Assembly: GCA_035578905.1 (NCBI GenBank)
Contig: JAQJVL010000002.1
Location: 9,734,717 to 9,798,716 of the forward strand
Length of the DNA stretch: 64,000 bases
Direction of reading: 5' to 3'
DNA from: Stictocephala bisonia
Lineage: Eukaryota > Arthropoda > Insecta > Hemiptera > Membracidae
The translations under genes were made by a program, and so were the position numbers. The notes under the pieces are model-generated. The model did not search any database, was not told where the DNA came from, and saw nothing but the letters and a program-made list of their open reading frames with translations. Shown piece by piece: positions 60,261-64,000 of this stretch (position 1 is its first letter; each line of letters begins with the position of its first letter).

Positions 60261-61635
60261 TTGCACCACCAGGTGGCCATTTCCTCAACCTCCAAGCTGG
60301 GAAGTCGACAGGCGCAGAACCCTATGGTGGCCATCAATATAACCGTCAGTGGCCAAAACATTTTTCTATTTTAAATGTATGGTTCATAATTATTATTGTA
60401 ATGAATTTTAGTGAACACTATGATTATTGAAGGTCGAATATAGTGGACCCTAAGTTGGTATCATGACATTTTAAATTAAAAATAGTTAAGAATAATATTC
60501 AAATTTGTACATATTAAAGTGTAAAAAAATTATAAAAGACTCAATATTTTACAAAAATCATCATTAATTCCAGTAGAACGGACCTTAACCTACCAAATGA
60601 TACTCCAATTGTTACGATACAATATTTAATATAGAGCCAATCGTTGAAATAGAAAGCATTTAGGCGTTTTCCAAGGAGCGAAAAGGCCCCCGGTAGTCTA
60701 GAGAGACCACAATACATAAATAGGCTCGGAGAAGTAGGGGAGGGAAACTTAATGAGCAATTCTCCCGACTACAAGACATTCGAAATTTATTTATTTACTC
60801 CCTCAATTTAAATTGTTAATAATATCTTCATCTACTAGTTATTACAGGCAGAGCACACTCGTAGCTTACTTCTTAAACACAAAGAGCCTTGTTATAAATA
60901 GGTGTACACTAAAAGGAGACATTTAATACATGTTTTCATTACTATGGCTTTGTCGCGAGTCATCATTATCCCGGGAGGTACAACTAAACTTGGCTTGATA
61001 GGTTTGGACCGTACTCTTATAACAACGTTGGAATATTAAGTAAAAATATTACTGTTGTTGAGGGACAAAATGTAGTTCAACAGTTTACATTAAAATTATG
61101 AACTTGTTCATGTTATTTATGAATTACGTCCATAGTTTTAGTTTTACTGAATTAATATCCTGGAATAAAATGTGTTCGCTACTTCATTAAAGCTGATTAT
61201 TAAGGAATACTAAAATTTATTTGAACACTACAAAAAAACACAGACAAAGATAAAGATATATATTTCAACTAGGATAACCAATTAAGTAATGCAGTGAACT
61301 AAAGGAGTTCCTCTTGTTACGTGTTCATTTATGTCAATTGTCTAATCATTATTAAGGAAATATTTTCTAACTATCATCAAACGCTATAATTAGGTTTTAC
61401 GATATTGTAGGCCTTAAAAGTATATTTTTATAGAATATTCTATTGTATTCGCAGTTCATTTCTATTTCTTAAGGATTCCACTAATATTGTTAATTTTATC
61501 AATACTAGTCAACTGATCAATGGATAAGTAAATAAATCATCATTTCTATAACAACACAATACTTGCTTGAACATATTGCCTGCAACATTTATACTTTGAA
61601 GTCGTAGTGATTTATGTTATAGGTAATCCGCAAGA
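60261..61635. other. Mostly AT-rich spacer, nothing recognised
   Basis: A GC-richer patch at 60265-60360 (CACCACCAGGTGGCCATTTC) flanks the palindrome and may belong to it. The 72-codon minus frame 60541-60759 has no domain. Confidence 0.5.
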
Positions 61636-64000
61636 GTACGAACCTAGTCCCCTATAGAAAGGAGCAATCAATACATGTCCTAGTGTCAGTAATACTTCAG
61701 CCAGTCCACTACAGTGAAAAGACCACAGCACTAGTGTGCCTCCAGCGAGTGTACTATAGAAAGGAGCAATCAATACATATCCTAGTGCCAGTAATACTTC
61801 AGCCAGTCCACTATAGTGAAAAGACCACAGCACTAGTGTGTCTCCAGCAAGTGTACTATAGAAAGGAGCAATCAATACATATCCTAGTGCCGGTAATACT
61901 TCAGCCAGTCCACTATAGTGAAAAGACCACAGCACTAGTGTGTCTCCAGCAAGTGTACTATAGAAAGGAGCAATCAATACATATCCTAGTGCCAGTAATA
62001 CTTCAGCCGTCCACTACAGTAAAAAGACCAAAGCACTAGTGTGTCTCCAGCAAGTGTACTATAGAAAGGAGCAATCAATACATATCCTAGTGGCAGTAAT
62101 ACTTCAGCCGTCCACTACAGTGAAAAGACCACAGCACTAGTGTGCCTCCAGCAGGTGTACTATAGAAAGGAGCAATCAATACATATCCTAGTGCCAGTAA
62201 TACTTCAGCCAGTCCACTATAGTGAAAAGACCACAGCACTAGTGTGTCTCCAGCAAGTGTACTATAGAAAGGAGCAATCAATACATATCCTAGTGCCAGT
62301 AATACTTCAGCCAGTCCACTATAGTGAAAAGTCCACAGCACTAGTGTGCCTCCAGCAAGTGTACTATAGAAAGGAGCAATAAATACATATCCTAGTGCCA
62401 GTAATACTTCAGCCAGTCCACTATAGTGAAAGGACCACAGCACTAGTGTGCCTCCAGCAAGTGTACTATAGAAAGGAGCAATAAATACATATCCTAGTGC
62501 CAGTAATACTTCAGCCAGTCCACTATAGTGAAAAGACCACAGCACTAGTGTGCCTCCAGCGAATGTACTATAGAAAGGAGCAATCAATACATATCCTAGT
62601 GCCGGTAATACTTCAGCCAGTCCACTATAGTGAAAAGACCACAGCACTAGTGTGTCTCCAGCAAGTGTACTATAGAAAGGAGCAATCAATACATATCCTA
62701 GTGCCAGTAATACTTCAGCCGTCCACTACAGTAAAAAGACCAAAGCACTAGTGTGTCTCCAGCAAGTGTACTATAGAAAGGAGCAATCAATACATATCCT
62801 AGTGGCAGTAATACTTCAGCCGTCCACTACAGTGAAAAGACCACAGCACTAGTGTGCCTCCAGCAGGTGTACTATAGAAAGGAGCAATCAATACATATCC
62901 TAGTGCCAGTAATACTTCAGCCAGTCCACTATAGTGAAAAGACCACAGCACTAGTGTGTCTCCAGCAAGTGTACTATAGAAAGGAGCAATCAATACATAT
63001 CCTAGTGCCAGTAATACTTCAGCCAGTCCACTATAGTGAAAAGTCCACAGCACTAGTGTGCCTCCAGCAAGTGTACTATAGAAAGGAGCAATAAATACAT
63101 ATCCTAGTGCCAGTAATACTTCAGCCAGTCCACTATAGTGAAAGGACCACAGCACTAGTGTGCCTCCAGCAAGTGTACTATAGAAAGGAGCAATAAATAC
63201 ATATCCTAGTGCCAGTAATACTTCAGCCAGTCCACTATAGTGAAAAGACCACAGCACTAGTGTGTCTCCAGCAAGTGTACTATAGAAAGGAGCAATAAAT
63301 ACATATCCTAGAGCCAGTAATACTTCAGCCAGTCCACTATAGTGAAAAGACCACAGCACTAGTGTGTCTCCAGCGAATGTACTATAGAAAGGAGCAATCA
63401 ATACATATCCTAGTGCCAGTAATACTTCAGCCAGTCCACTATAGTGAAAAGACCACAGCACTAGTGTGTCTCCAGCAAGTGTACTATAGAAAGGAGCAAT
63501 CAATACATATCCTAGTGGCAGTAATATTTCAGCCAGTCTACCATAGTGAAAAGACCACAGCAACAGTGTGTACTCCAGCGAGTGTACTATAGAAAGGAGC
63601 AATAAATACATATCCTAGTGCCAGTAATACTTCAAACAGTGCACTATAGTAAAAAGAGCACAGCACTAGTGTGTCTTTAGCAAGAGTACTATAGAAAAGA
63701 GCAGTCAATACATATTCTAGTGCCAGTAATACTTCAGTGAGTCCACTATTGTTAAAGGAATACAGCTCTAGTAGTCTACAGCGAAAGTACAATAGCAAAG
63801 AGCAACCCATACGATCTTCAGCGAGTCCTTATAATTAAACAACCACTCCATCAGTGTGATTATAACGAGGCCACTATAGAAAAGAGAAATCAATACATAT
63901 CCTAGTACCAGTAGTACTCCAGCGAGTTTACTATAGTGAACGGAACAGTTCAGCAGTAAGACTACAGCGAGTCCACTATAGAAATGAGCAATCAATACAT
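61636..64000 (-). repeat. 102-bp satellite, about 23 units, continuing past the window
   Basis: Unit landmarks CAGCACTAGTGTGTCTCCAG, AAGTGTACTATAGAAAGGAG, CATATCCTAGTGCCAGTAAT and CAGCCAGTCCACTATAGTGA recur every 102 bp (61726, 61828 and so on). A seven-unit block is duplicated: a two-base-deletion variant (CAGCCGTCC) recurs 712 bp apart at 62006 and 62718 with matching neighbours. Frames are open on both strands (minus-strand period VLIAPFYSTLAGDTLVLW and so on, 34 residues) because 102 is a multiple of 3. Units decay from about 63540, yet recognisable units reach the last base. Confidence 0.96.

Noticed and set aside
62799..63611. 270-codon minus-strand frame with 34-residue repeats and hydrophobic runs that look like membrane segments
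   Set aside because: In-frame reading of the 102-bp satellite; the plus strand is open over the same units, and the units decay without regard to frame.

Overview
This window looks like a gene-poor stretch of an arthropod, probably insect, nuclear genome. It is AT-rich and has no convincing complete protein gene. It carries tRNA- and 5S-rRNA-derived SINEs, decayed non-LTR retrotransposons, foldback/TIR elements, and short TTAGG-type runs (the arthropod telomere motif) at 44363-44388. The species cannot be fixed from the sequence alone.

Most of the structure is tandem DNA. From left to right: a 27-bp minisatellite (446-2005), a decayed ~165-bp satellite (3835-4870), a GA microsatellite of about 0.8 kb (11667-12466), a 36-bp minisatellite (19605-20800), a second 36-bp array on the other strand (25139-25580), a short third one (29575-29765, plus a stray unit near 30010), a dimeric ~102-bp satellite (41150-42205), a degenerate ~30-bp repeat (46250-46570), a 5.8-kb 38-bp satellite (47810-53610), a 56-bp array split by a 36/72-bp array (55450-57715), and a 102-bp satellite that runs off the right edge (61640-64000). 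Nearly all long open frames are products of arrays whose period is a multiple of 3 (27, 36, 102) or of the GA run. The largest array, with a 38-bp period, gives none. None of these frames is annotated as a gene.

Between the arrays lie dead mobile elements. Reverse-transcriptase remnants of non-LTR retrotransposons sit at 10195-11030 (-), 29780-29970 (+), 38608-39290 (+) and 58934-59643 (-), with retrotransposon 3' ends at 9095-9560, 16405-16620 and 23095-23365. A Penelope-like C-terminal remnant is at 34894-35183. Several SINE types include a 5S-rRNA-derived copy at 27195-27432 and tRNA-headed copies at 1-165, 14716-14970, 26640-26935, 32345-32630 and 40855-40965. Inverted-repeat elements occur at 2721-3277, 13188-13390, 21320-21716, 26985-27755, 34425-34800, 36949-37257 and 59775-60260.

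The best sign of a host gene is a CpG-dense block at about 45600-45790 followed, reading leftward on the minus strand, by a perfect splice-donor sequence at 45424/45425. It looks like a promoter plus a non-coding first exon; no coding exon was recognised. The most notable observations are one 36-bp minisatellite family at several unlinked loci in both orientations, a dispersed repeat in which one of three copies has blown up its purine tract to about 800 bp, multi-scale higher-order structure in the 38-bp satellite, and SINEs that share a tail but differ in their heads.
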